DNA of 6,920 bases from Candidatus Methanoprimaticola hominis (GCA_006954465.1 LVVU01000060.1:1-6920); one strand, 5' to 3'; numbered from the stretch's first letter, positions 1-6,557 are shown. Notes: generated from the letters alone by a model not told the origin. Program-made: numbers and translations.

Positions 1-106
1 AGCATCTGCACGAGCCCCGGGGTCCGAAATAGAATCGATGGAAAGAAACGGAGAAAACTCGTCTTTTACGGATCAGGACGAGCTCACTGAAAATTCAACA
101 GAATGA
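1..106 (+). CDS. Possible 3' end of an unidentified gene (partial)
   Basis: Reading from base 2, a frame stays open for 34 codons and ends at a TGA at 104-106. The encoded tail is polar and acidic, rich in Glu, Ser, Asn and Asp, and looks like an unstructured C-terminus. No domain or family can be recognised. Base composition is less GC-rich than the confident genes here. The frame starting at base 1 also stays open, to a TGA at 88-90, so the choice of frame is weak. TGA as stop fits the other genes of the window. This could be non-coding DNA instead. Confidence 0.22.
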   Translation, partial: ASARAPGSEIESMERNGENSSFTDQDELTENSTE

Positions 107-236
107 CTACGGCACAGACTGCCATTATCTTCTTGTCCAAGGTATTTACACCTCAGGAGACGATTATCCTCAATCTGTGTATATAGTTAGTCGATAGAAT
201 ATCTGTATCTATTCATATCAATATATTTGCTATATA

Positions 237-274
237 TTTTTACATAGAATATGGAGGCTTTTTATAGTCTTTTT
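237..274 (+). terminator. Possible T-tract terminator
   Basis: Three runs of five T lie within 38 bases (237-241, 259-263, 270-274) in an AT-rich context. Archaeal RNA polymerase can terminate at oligo-T stretches without a hairpin. If a plus-strand gene ends near 106, these could end its transcript. No stable GC-rich hairpin precedes them, and an AT-rich stretch would contain such runs by chance, so confidence is low. Confidence 0.25.
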
Positions 275-333
275 ATATAGAGATATCGTGTCGACATTGC
301 TATTATAGTGATTATAATGCCAAATAGAGAAGT

Positions 334-382
334 TCGAAGCTCGTTCGCAATTCCAATCAATATTGATCTGCGAACGATTCGA
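334..382. repeat. Compound inverted repeat with an inner 12-bp palindrome
   Basis: Nine-base arms TCGTTCGCA (341-349) and TGCGAACGA (369-377) are perfect reverse complements. Outside them TCGAA (334-338) and TTCGA (378-382) also pair, with a two-base bulge at 339-340 on the left. Between the arms lies a perfect 12-bp palindrome, ATCAATATTGAT (356-367). As RNA this would form a long stem with an AU-rich top; as DNA it could bind a dimeric protein. The symmetry is seen directly; the role is unknown. Confidence 0.75.
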
Positions 383-448
383 CGGAGGATTCCGGCAGCT
401 ATTGAGAACCGCCATATAAGTACCGAGCCTATATATTCAATATAGAAT

Positions 449-457
449 AATATATAA
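449..457 (+). promoter_or_regulatory. TATA-like box for the AbrB-PhoU gene
   Basis: AATATATAA at 449-457 is centred about 33 bases before the ATG at 486. With the usual archaeal spacing of 26-28 bases the transcript would start near 480-482, giving an almost leaderless mRNA. No ribosome binding site is visible before the ATG, which agrees with leaderless initiation. Other AT-rich stretches nearby make the exact box uncertain. Confidence 0.55.
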
Positions 458-485
458 TCCATGAATCGATTTCATAATTAATACC

Positions 486-1505
486 ATGGATACGAGTCCC
501 GCGAGAAAAATGGATCTCAGAAGAATTCAGATCACCGGAGGTTCCTCCTTCATGATCACGCTCCCGAAGGATTGGGCCGATTCGGTTGGTCTGAAGAAGA
601 ACGATACCGTGGGCCTGCAGCCTCAGCCCGATGGCAGCATGGTTCTTTACCCCGGAGGAGAGCAATCCCCCTCGGCCAGTTCGGTGAAGTACATCGATGT
701 GGACAGCATAACCGACCGCGACTTCCTCTACAGGATGCTGGTCGGAGCCTACATCGCGGGACACGACTCGATCGTTCTGAGATCGTCCACGATTCTGTCG
801 AGCATGGCTGCCAGCACGGCATCCGCGTTCGCACAGACCGCCATCGGCCTGGAGATCATGGAGGAGAACGACGACAGCATCGTCATAAACGATCTCATGG
901 ACCAGGGCGAGATGAAGCCGAACAAGTCCATCGAGAGGATGAAGGTGCTCGTGCGCAACATGCTGAACGACACCATGGACGGACTCGAGTCCAGGGACCC
1001 ATCACTTCTGGAAGGCATGTCCGACAGGGACCGGGAGGTAGACAGGATCGATTGGCTGATATCCCGTCAGGTGAACATCCACCAGAAGGACATCACGATC
1101 TCCCGCCGCATGGGGATGAACCTGTGCGAGATCTCCAGGTGCAGCGGGATCAGCCGCGCCCTCGAGAGGATTGGCGACCACGGGGTCCTCTTGGCGACCA
1201 ATCTCAAACCTCTGATCGACGATCCGACCAAGCTGGATGAGGAGATCCTCTCCACCGGAAGGAAGGCCATCGCACTGGTGGTAGACTCGGTGGGAACATG
1301 GTCGAAGAAGGACATGCTCGCCGCCAACGAATGCATCGAACGCGGCGAGGAGCTTGTCGCCAGATCGAAGGAGATCAGCGATTCCGCCGACGAGCTCACC
1401 GGGAAGCCGGCGATGGCCGCGGAGCTCATCGCGGGATCCGTCAAGAGGATCGCGGAGTATTCCATGGACATCTCCGAGATCGCCATCAACTCGGCGATGG
1501 ACTGA
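486..1505 (+). CDS. AbrB-PhoU fusion, phosphate uptake regulator-like protein
   Basis: This 339-residue protein joins an N-terminal SpoVT/AbrB-like DNA-binding fold (about residues 9-57, with ITGGSSFMITLPKDW at 16-30) to a PhoU helical domain (about 70-335). The PhoU part shows its usual signatures: a helix ending REVDRIDWL (183-191), LERIGDH at 226-232, and a second copy of the pattern, KRIAEYSMDISEI, at 320-332. Archaeal proteins of this design are annotated as phosphate uptake regulators and presumably sense transporter or metal state while binding DNA; that role is inference here. No pst transporter or phosphatase gene lies beside it, so the target is not visible. The ATG at 486 fits the TATA box. 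Family similarity begins at Met9 (510), so a start there, eight residues shorter, is possible. Confidence 0.85.
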   Translation: MDTSPARKMDLRRIQITGGSSFMITLPKDWADSVGLKKNDTVGLQPQPDGSMVLYPGGEQSPSASSVKYIDVDSITDRDFLYRMLVGAYIAGHDSIVLRSSTILSSMAASTASAFAQTAIGLEIMEENDDSIVINDLMDQGEMKPNKSIERMKVLVRNMLNDTMDGLESRDPSLLEGMSDRDREVDRIDWLISRQVNIHQKDITISRRMGMNLCEISRCSGISRALERIGDHGVLLATNLKPLIDDPTKLDEEILSTGRKAIALVVDSVGTWSKKDMLAANECIERGEELVARSKEISDSADELTGKPAMAAELIAGSVKRIAEYSMDISEIAINSAMD

Positions 1506-1518
1506 AGGGGCAACCCCT
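1506..1518. terminator. Small hairpin between convergent genes
   Basis: AGGGG (1506-1510) and CCCCT (1514-1518) form a perfect five-pair stem around a CAA loop, within the 26 bases separating the convergent stops. It would fold in transcripts from either strand. No T tract follows on either side, so it is not a classical intrinsic terminator. It may act as a 3'-end structure, or be chance. Confidence 0.25.
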
Positions 1519-1531
1519 AGGTCCATCCGCC

Positions 1532-2077
1532 TCATCGGTCTGAACGGAAGTACCGGTTCCCGCGGAGCTCCTCCATCGATAGCGTCTTGGTGATGTGCTC
1601 CACGGCCCTGACGTTCTCCTCATCCGTGGAGCAGATCCCGTTCTCCAGCATGTAAGGAGAGAATCCGTGCTGGAATGCTCCGAAGTAGGTCGCCAGGACG
1701 CAGTACTGGGCCACCATCCCGCATATCAGGACGCTGTCGCATCCCTTATCCTTCAGGATATCCTCGAGATCCGTCCCGAGGAAGGCATCCATCTCGATCT
1801 TCCCGATGATGTGCTCTCCCGCTTCGGGCTGAAGGAGTCCGTCGATAAAGCCGGTCCTCTCCGGATCGATCTCTTGACCGGAATGGTCCAGGCCCTCGTA
1901 GCGGATGTACACCACCGGCAACCCGCTCCTTCTGAATCCTTCCACGGCATCGTTGATCGTCCCTATCCTCGTGACGATCGATTCTCCCAGTCCCGGAGTC
2001 TCGTCGGTGAACATGCTCTGGATGTCCACCAGCACCAATGCAAAACGCCTGTCCGTGATATCCACCAACGATTTCAT
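1532..2077 (-). CDS. Isochorismatase-family cysteine hydrolase
   Basis: The 181-residue product is a complete isochorismatase/nicotinamidase-like alpha/beta hydrolase. The family's catalytic triad is visible: Asp18 in LVLVDIQ, Lys93 in IIGKIEMDAF, and Cys126 in CGMVAQYCVLAT. The usual cis-peptide region before the cysteine (GMVAQ, 120-124) is also present. Substrates in this family include isochorismate, nicotinamide, N-carbamoyl compounds and other amides, and sequence alone does not decide among them. Nicotinamidases normally carry an Asp/His metal site after the Asp motif. The stretch here (about 55-75, with GLDHSG) is not clearly that site, so nicotinamidase activity should not be assumed. 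It stands alone, divergent from ubiX and convergent with the regulator gene. The ATG is supported by a GAGGGG site nine bases upstream. Confidence 0.85.
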   Translation of the reverse strand: MKSLVDITDRRFALVLVDIQSMFTDETPGLGESIVTRIGTINDAVEGFRRSGLPVVYIRYEGLDHSGQEIDPERTGFIDGLLQPEAGEHIIGKIEMDAFLGTDLEDILKDKGCDSVLICGMVAQYCVLATYFGAFQHGFSPYMLENGICSTDEENVRAVEHITKTLSMEELRGNRYFRSDR

Positions 2078-2086
2078 CGGTCCGAT

Positions 2087-2092
2087 CCCCTC
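2087..2092 (-). promoter_or_regulatory. Ribosome binding site of the isochorismatase-family gene
   Basis: GAGGGG on the minus strand ends nine bases before the ATG at 2077-2075. It sits within the leader of about 15 bases predicted from the TATA-like element at 2114-2125, and it supports this start. Confidence 0.5.
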
Positions 2093-2113
2093 ATATACCG
2101 ATTCTCAAAAGAA

Positions 2114-2125
2114 CCATATTTATCC
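2114..2125. promoter_or_regulatory. Shared TATA-like element between divergent genes
   Basis: CCATATTTATCC reads GGATAAATATGG on the other strand, so it offers a TATA-like octamer both ways (2116-2123). On the plus strand its centre is about 27 bases before the GTG of ubiX, predicting a leaderless mRNA. On the minus strand the predicted transcript start is near 2092, giving a leader of about 15 bases with a GAGGGG site. Only 69 bases separate the two start codons. A second minus-strand candidate (2092-2100) would start transcription inside the gene and fits less well. Confidence 0.5.
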
Positions 2126-2146
2126 TCCTGCCCGTATCATGAGGTT

Positions 2147-2689
2147 GTGAAAACAGTTCTAGCGATGAGCGGTGCGTCCGGTTCGATGTACGGTGTCCGT
2201 CTGCTTCAGGAGCTCGAGGGCGAGAAGCATCTCGTCATGTCCGAGACCGCGAAGAAGATACTGACGGCAGAGACGGACATGTATCCCGACCAGGTCGCAT
2301 CCCTGGCCGACAAGTCCTACGACGACTCCGATATGTTCGCGCCCATCGCATCCGGGAGCTTCTCCTTCGATGCCGTGATCATCGCCCCCTGCAGCGAATC
2401 CACCGTGGCCAAGATCGCCAACGGGATCGCCGATACCCTCATCACACGCGCCGCATCGGTCGCGATAAAGGAGGGGAGGAAGCTCATCCTCCTCGTCAGA
2501 GAATCCCCCAAGAGCGCCATAATGCTCGAGAACGAACTGAAGCTGGCGAGACTCGGAGTGGTGATCATGGATGCCAATCCCGGATTCTACCCCCGCCCCT
2601 CGTCCGTTGACGATATCATCGATATCGTGGTGGGGAGGTGCCTGGACCAGATCGGACTCGATCACAGGCTGTACAGGAGATGGAGCTGA
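2147..2689 (+). CDS. ubiX: Flavin prenyltransferase UbiX
   Basis: The 180-residue product matches UbiX along its whole length. It joins a dimethylallyl group to reduced FMN to make prenylated FMN, the cofactor of UbiD-type decarboxylases. Visible family features are the flavin phosphate loop SGASGS (8-13), APIASGSFSFD (65-75), APCSESTVAKIANG (80-93), LLVRESP (115-121), the NPGFY segment ending at Tyr148, and VVGRCLDQIG (161-170). Arg118, Tyr148 and Arg164 match the conserved Arg/Tyr/Arg of the prenyl-phosphate site. In many archaea prenylated FMN is needed by anhydromevalonate phosphate decarboxylase, a UbiD relative of the modified mevalonate pathway; that use is inferred. No ubiD is in the window. 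The GTG start is the first codon of the conserved sequence (KTVLAMSGASG) and lies at leaderless distance from its TATA box. The frame is open further upstream but that part runs antisense over the neighbour. The GNAT frame overlaps it on the other strand. Confidence 0.93.
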   Translation: MKTVLAMSGASGSMYGVRLLQELEGEKHLVMSETAKKILTAETDMYPDQVASLADKSYDDSDMFAPIASGSFSFDAVIIAPCSESTVAKIANGIADTLITRAASVAIKEGRKLILLVRESPKSAIMLENELKLARLGVVIMDANPGFYPRPSSVDDIIDIVVGRCLDQIGLDHRLYRRWS

Positions 2690-3211
2690 CCCCGGTCGCT
2701 CTCCGTAGCCGAAGAGGATGTCCAATCCAGCATCCCTGGCGAAGCTCTCGATCTCCTCGTTGGTGATGCGGTCCCTGTAGCACATCGTCAGGAAGACGCC
2801 GTCGGAGGTCCGACGCTTCTCACAGGGGACGAATCCGTTCCTTAAGTAGAACTCCTGTCTTCTGATGCGTTGCTCCCTGTTCCCGCATTCCTCGTCCGGG
2901 GGCTCGATGTTGAGGTACGTCTTGCGGCCGGGATGACGCTCCAGAACGGCCTCGATCGCCGATGAGCCGTATCCCATGTCCCTGGACGACGGATCCACCG
3001 CCAGATACAGTATGAACAGGACATCCCGGTTGAAGAGCAGGTAGACCATCCCGCGGAACCCGTCGTCGTAGATGCCGAGCCATTCGGCATCCACGCGGAG
3101 GAGATGGGCCTCCAGCTTCTCCGGGGGGACGCGCTCGTGCTCCGGGAACGATTCCAGATATAGCTGCCGGACGGCCTCTTTATCGGAAGGGGATATCGGA
3201 AGGAGGATCAT
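2159..3211 (-). CDS. GNAT-family N-acetyltransferase with abnormal antisense C-terminal extension
   Basis: Residues 1 to about 170 form a GNAT acyltransferase. The acetyl-CoA-binding motif A is at 68-90 (LYLAVDPSSRDMGYG, with the RxxGxG-type loop RDMGYG at 77-82), and FYLRNGFVPCEKR (131-143) is the usual motif B turn. It probably transfers an acetyl group to an amine; the substrate is unknown. The ATG overlaps the stop of the nitroreductase gene (ATGA), so translation is probably coupled. The domain should end near residue 174, but no stop follows: the frame continues 176 codons antisense to ubiX and ends at TAG (2159-2161), giving 350 residues. The tail is rich in Gly, Asp, His and Val, as expected of antisense reading, and has no recognisable domain. 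Losing one base in the CCCC run at 2690-2693 would give a TGA at 2662-2664 and a 182-residue protein. I trust the N-terminal part; the true end is unsettled. Confidence 0.75.
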   Translation of the reverse strand: MILLPISPSDKEAVRQLYLESFPEHERVPPEKLEAHLLRVDAEWLGIYDDGFRGMVYLLFNRDVLFILYLAVDPSSRDMGYGSSAIEAVLERHPGRKTYLNIEPPDEECGNREQRIRRQEFYLRNGFVPCEKRRTSDGVFLTMCYRDRITNEEIESFARDAGLDILFGYGERPGSAPSPVQPVIESDLVQAPPHHDIDDIVNGRGAGVESGIGIHDHHSESRQLQFVLEHYGALGGFSDEEDELPPLLYRDRCGACDEGIGDPVGDLGHGGFAAGGDDHGIEGEAPGCDGREHIGVVVGLVGQGCDLVGIHVRLCRQYLLRGLGHDEMLLALELLKQTDTVHRTGRTAHR

Positions 3212-3669
3212 GCCTTCCTGCCGAATGCGACGACGTCGAGCACGCACAGTCCGTCGTCGAGACCGGCGACCTCCTTGACGGCATCCTCCGACGAGCGGCC
3301 GTCGACGGTCCGCATCCTCATGTGGATCCAGCAGGAGCCCAGACCGAGGTCCTCGGCCTCCAGCTGCATCATGATGGTGGTGATCGACGCGTCCTCCACC
3401 CATGTGTCCGCTACATTCGGATCGGCTGCGACGATGACCGCGAACGTGGCGGTCTCCAGGGCCCTGGTGCCGGAATCCTTGCATCTGGCCAGCCTCCTGA
3501 TAGTCCCGATGTCCACCACCGGGAACAGCCTAACCGGTCTGCGGTTGCGGGAGGAGGGGGCGAGGTCGCCCGCCTCCAGTATGAGCTCCCTCTCCTCATC
3601 GGAAAGGGGTTCGTCCGTGAACTCGCGACAGCTGTGCCTGGACCTCGCGATGTCTATGAACATGCTCAT
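3208..3669 (-). CDS. Nitroreductase-family FMN protein (short)
   Basis: The 153-residue product is a compact nitroreductase-family flavoprotein. Its N-terminus carries the FMN-phosphate pattern R-x-S-x-R (RHSCREF, Arg11, Ser13, Arg15), followed by LAPSSRNRRP (36-45). A helix around 94-110 (ASITTIMMQLEAEDLGLGS) is the family's dimer and flavin segment ending in GLGSCWI. The C-terminal strand reads DVVAFGRKA, where longer relatives have a GYP-type turn. Members reduce nitro compounds, quinones or flavins with NAD(P)H, and some have other redox or dehalogenation roles; the substrate is not predictable here. At 153 residues it is shorter than common relatives. The start ATG overlaps the leuS stop as ATGA and no clear ribosome binding site precedes it, suggesting termination-reinitiation. 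A second in-frame ATG two codons on (Met3) is possible. Confidence 0.85.
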   Translation of the reverse strand: MSMFIDIARSRHSCREFTDEPLSDEERELILEAGDLAPSSRNRRPVRLFPVVDIGTIRRLARCKDSGTRALETATFAVIVAADPNVADTWVEDASITTIMMQLEAEDLGLGSCWIHMRMRTVDGRSSEDAVKEVAGLDDGLCVLDVVAFGRKA

Positions 3670-6551
3670 TCCAGCAGGATGGCGGGCCTTCCGGGAGCCG
3701 CCTGCCTCGCCTTGTTCTGGGGATCGTAGAGGCCCTCGGAATCGGCGGGGTATACATCGATCTGCAGTCCGAACTCGTCGGACAGGAAGGCTTTGGCTCC
3801 ATCTAGAAGAGCGAACTCGTCGGACGAGTACACGGGCTCCCACTGTGCGAGATCCGACCTGGAGAAGTCGATGGCGACCTTCTTGGCCAGTTCGGAGGCG
3901 GCCTTGCCGTTCTTCTTGATGGCCTCGTCGGACATGCATGCCTTGGTCAGACCGGGCACGCTGAGCTCTCCGGCCTCCTTCATGGCGGCGGCGCGTCTCA
4001 TGACCTCCCTCTTCCATTCGGGGGAGGTGTAGAGCACCACGTGCTTCGCATCGATGCCGGCGATCTTCCTGATCTCGGTGATGTCCGACATGAGGTCGCG
4101 GATCATGTCCTCGCCGTGCTCGGAAGCGGCCGAGATGACGGATTCGTCGGCCTCGGGCAGCTGTCCCGCGGAGACGAGCCCCTCGAACCCGGCGGTCTCC
4201 CACAGCTCCTCGGCGGTATGGGGGGTGACGGGCATCATGGCCTGGATCCAGATCCTGAGGGCCTGATTGATGGTCTCCCTGTTGCAGCCGCCGCGCCTGG
4301 TGTACCAGCGGATGTCGTTGAGCATGTCGAAGTAGACGGTTGTGCACATCTGCCTCAGATCGTACTTGTCCATGGCGGCGCGGATCTCCTGAATGTGCCT
4401 GTTGAACCTCGAGAGCAGCCATGCGTCCATCTCGCAGGGAACCGAATCGGACTCCTTCGAGACGAGGTCGCTGACAGCTCCGAAGACGCGGTCGACCCTC
4501 TGCTTGTATGTCAGGACGGTCTCTTCGCTCCATTCGACATCCACGAACATGGATGCGACGTGCGCGTAGTAGAGACGCATTGCATCGACACCGAACCTCG
4601 CTGCTGCTCCGGGGATGGGTTGGGCCCCTCCCTTGGATTTGGAGATCTTGTCGCTGTTCTTGCCGGTGACGTACCAGTTGACTGTGATCCCCCTGGGCTG
4701 CATCGAATCCGGGAGGATTGCACGGTGGTTGAACAGGAACACGGGGAAGTGGACGGTCATGTGCTCTTTGCCGCCCAGATTGATATCGAGCGGGTACCAG
4801 TAGACAACGTCCTTCCTGATCTTGTCGAGGAGGTCCGCGGAGATACCGGTCTCCCCGGAGACCTCGGCGATGTCGCCCTTTCCGAGGATGACGTAATCGA
4901 AGAACGAGATGGTCATCTGCTCGGGCCTGATCTGTCCGGAGTTGGCATACAGGGATATGGTGTAGTATACCGGATACAGGGTGGAATCGGAGATCGCCTC
5001 GATGATCCATTTGTCGTCGAAGGGGAACCTGGTTCCGAGCCAGTTGCCGAGCCTGACGCAGGCCCTCTCCCTGAACCAGTCGAGGATGCCCTGGACGTTG
5101 TCGGCGAACTCGGGCGGGTTCAGATTCATCTCCTTGGCGTGCTCCTTGGTCCTCTCCGTGAGGTCGGGGTCGGCGTAGTTGATGAACCACTGGTCGTCGA
5201 TCCTCCTTATGTGGACGCGGCGTCCGCACCTGCAGACGACCTCCTCCGTGAGATCGTAGAACGGCTCCGCCTCTCCGGCATCGAGCATGGCCTGGCGCAT
5301 CTTGTCCTTGGCCTCCTCGACACGCATGCCGGCGTACGGTCCGCAGACGTCCTTCATGCGGCCCATGTGGTAGCCGTCCTTGTAGACCTGCTTCTTGGCG
5401 TCGACCAGCTTAGGGTCCCCGGGCTTCTCGATGCCCATCTGTCCGATGACGTCCTGGGCGGGGAAGTCGCCGTAGCCCTTGATGTCGATGATCGATATCG
5501 GAACGACGGAGTCGATGAGCTCCTGGGAGAGGCCGTACCTCTCCTTAAGGGCGGGGTCCTTCTTGACCGCCTCGAGGGAGATCCAATCGTCCGGAGCATC
5601 GGAGGGGACCGAGGTTACCAGCCCGGTTCCGACGTCGGGGTTGCAGAAGGCGGCCGGGAACACAGGAATCTCCCTGTGGATCATGGGCGCCTCGCACATC
5701 CATCCGATCATCTCGGATCCGGGGATGGAGCCGATCTCCTCGATGCCGTACTTCTGGAGGGACAGCTTCTCGACGGCCTGCGGGGAGACGATCCATGTCT
5801 CTCCGTCCTTCCTGATCCTCCTGTACTCCACCTCGGGGTTCACCCAGAAGCAGACCTGTCCGTAGACCGTCTCGGGCCTGAGCGTTGCGGCGATGAGGTA
5901 CTCGTCCCCGTGCTTGAACTTCAGAAGGGTGTACTCCTGCGTCTCGGCCTTGCCGCCCTTGGAGATGTCCGTCTCGGAGGGGTCCACGGCGACCGGCCCG
6001 CATGAAGGACAGAACGGCGCGTAGTAGGGCTTCTGTATGAGCAGGTTGGCATCCTTGAGCTTGTGGAACTGCCACTGGATGAACCTGGAGTAATCGGGAT
6101 ACAGGGTGCAGGTGAACCTCCTCCAATCGGCGAGGAACCCGAATCTCTTCCAATAATCGTTGACATAGACCTGGTTGAAGAACTCGACGACGGACATGGG
6201 GTCCTTGAGCTCGTCGAGCTTCTCGGGCGGACAGCCGTTCCTCTCCAGGTAGTCGACGGTCTTCTCGTCCCTCCTGGCGATCTTGGTGGCCAGGCTGATG
6301 CCTCCGTTCCCGGTGGCGTGGGTTCCGACCGGGAAGAGGACGTTGTACCCGGTCATGCGCTTGTACCTGCCGATGGCATCCACGTAGGTGTATCCGCGCA
6401 GATGTCCGACATGAAGGTATCCCGTGACCCCGGGATACGCGAAGATGATCATGAATTTCGGCTTGCCGTCGATCCTCTCGGATTTGTCAAGGCCTGCCTC
6501 GACCCAACGGGCCTGCCATTTGGCTTCCATGCTTCCGTAGTCGTTCGCCAT
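3666..6551 (-). CDS. leuS: Leucyl-tRNA synthetase
   Basis: The 961-residue product is a full-length class Ia leucyl-tRNA synthetase, charging tRNA-Leu with leucine in the cytoplasm. In order: the HIGH motif as HVGH (47-50); a zinc-type pair CPSC (181-184); the CP1 editing domain, with the threonine-rich TLRPETVYG (223-231) and GTGLVTSVPSDAPDDW (308-323), where Asp322 matches the conserved Asp that holds the amino group of mischarged amino acids; a CRC pair (440-442); the KMSKS motif as KISKS (635-639); the helical anticodon-binding domain (about 705-800); and an archaeal-type C-terminal extension. The length is normal for archaea. After the HIGH motif it reads GTHATGNGG, where many relatives have GWHATGTP, so it is a divergent branch. 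It heads a cluster with nitroreductase and GNAT genes. The ATG at 6551 has an AGGGG site six bases upstream. Confidence 0.97.
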   Translation of the reverse strand: MANDYGSMEAKWQARWVEAGLDKSERIDGKPKFMIIFAYPGVTGYLHVGHLRGYTYVDAIGRYKRMTGYNVLFPVGTHATGNGGISLATKIARRDEKTVDYLERNGCPPEKLDELKDPMSVVEFFNQVYVNDYWKRFGFLADWRRFTCTLYPDYSRFIQWQFHKLKDANLLIQKPYYAPFCPSCGPVAVDPSETDISKGGKAETQEYTLLKFKHGDEYLIAATLRPETVYGQVCFWVNPEVEYRRIRKDGETWIVSPQAVEKLSLQKYGIEEIGSIPGSEMIGWMCEAPMIHREIPVFPAAFCNPDVGTGLVTSVPSDAPDDWISLEAVKKDPALKERYGLSQELIDSVVPISIIDIKGYGDFPAQDVIGQMGIEKPGDPKLVDAKKQVYKDGYHMGRMKDVCGPYAGMRVEEAKDKMRQAMLDAGEAEPFYDLTEEVVCRCGRRVHIRRIDDQWFINYADPDLTERTKEHAKEMNLNPPEFADNVQGILDWFRERACVRLGNWLGTRFPFDDKWIIEAISDSTLYPVYYTISLYANSGQIRPEQMTISFFDYVILGKGDIAEVSGETGISADLLDKIRKDVVYWYPLDINLGGKEHMTVHFPVFLFNHRAILPDSMQPRGITVNWYVTGKNSDKISKSKGGAQPIPGAAARFGVDAMRLYYAHVASMFVDVEWSEETVLTYKQRVDRVFGAVSDLVSKESDSVPCEMDAWLLSRFNRHIQEIRAAMDKYDLRQMCTTVYFDMLNDIRWYTRRGGCNRETINQALRIWIQAMMPVTPHTAEELWETAGFEGLVSAGQLPEADESVISAASEHGEDMIRDLMSDITEIRKIAGIDAKHVVLYTSPEWKREVMRRAAAMKEAGELSVPGLTKACMSDEAIKKNGKAASELAKKVAIDFSRSDLAQWEPVYSSDEFALLDGAKAFLSDEFGLQIDVYPADSEGLYDPQNKARQAAPGRPAILLE

Positions 6552-6557
6552 TTCGAA

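Larger units (their letters stand above)
107..485. other. AT-rich intergenic region upstream of the AbrB-PhoU gene
   Basis: These 379 bases hold no convincing gene. From about 170 to 300 and from about 430 to 485 the DNA is strongly AT-rich, unlike the GC-rich genes around it. It contains three T5 tracts (237-241, 259-263, 270-274), a compound inverted repeat (334-382), and several TATA-like stretches, the last well placed for the downstream gene. Short frames on both strands, such as a 42-codon frame at 317-445, have no recognisable features and overlap one another. The length and structure could suit a control region or a small RNA gene. Confidence 0.6.

Noticed and set aside
317..445. Plus-strand 42-codon frame over the inverted repeat
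   Set aside because: It ends in TAG, unlike the confident genes, has no ribosome binding site and matches nothing I recognise. The dyad symmetry explains the sequence better.
230..462. Two minus-strand short frames (61 and 66 codons), one hydrophobic
   Set aside because: They overlap each other in AT-rich DNA and owe their Ile/Tyr/Leu content to base composition. The hydrophobic one also lies across the inverted repeat and has no visible ribosome binding site.
1595..2146. Upstream extension of the ubiX frame
   Set aside because: It runs antisense to the complete isochorismatase-family gene. UbiX similarity begins at the GTG at 2147, which has a matching promoter.
3212..3484. Upstream extension of the GNAT frame inside the nitroreductase gene
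   Set aside because: The extension is low-complexity Arg/Gly sequence from a shifted frame of a real gene, and family similarity starts at the ATG at 3211.
3670..5229. Upstream extension of the nitroreductase frame through leuS
   Set aside because: The nitroreductase frame is open far upstream, but that part lies in another frame of leuS and is Arg-rich without domain character. The ATGA overlap gives the natural start at 3669.
4041..6005. Long plus-strand open frame (654 codons) opposite leuS
   Set aside because: It is in codon register with leuS and open only because leuS avoids TTA, CTA and TCA. Its composition (Gly, Asp, Val, Leu, His rich) is typical of antisense reading and it has no recognisable domain.
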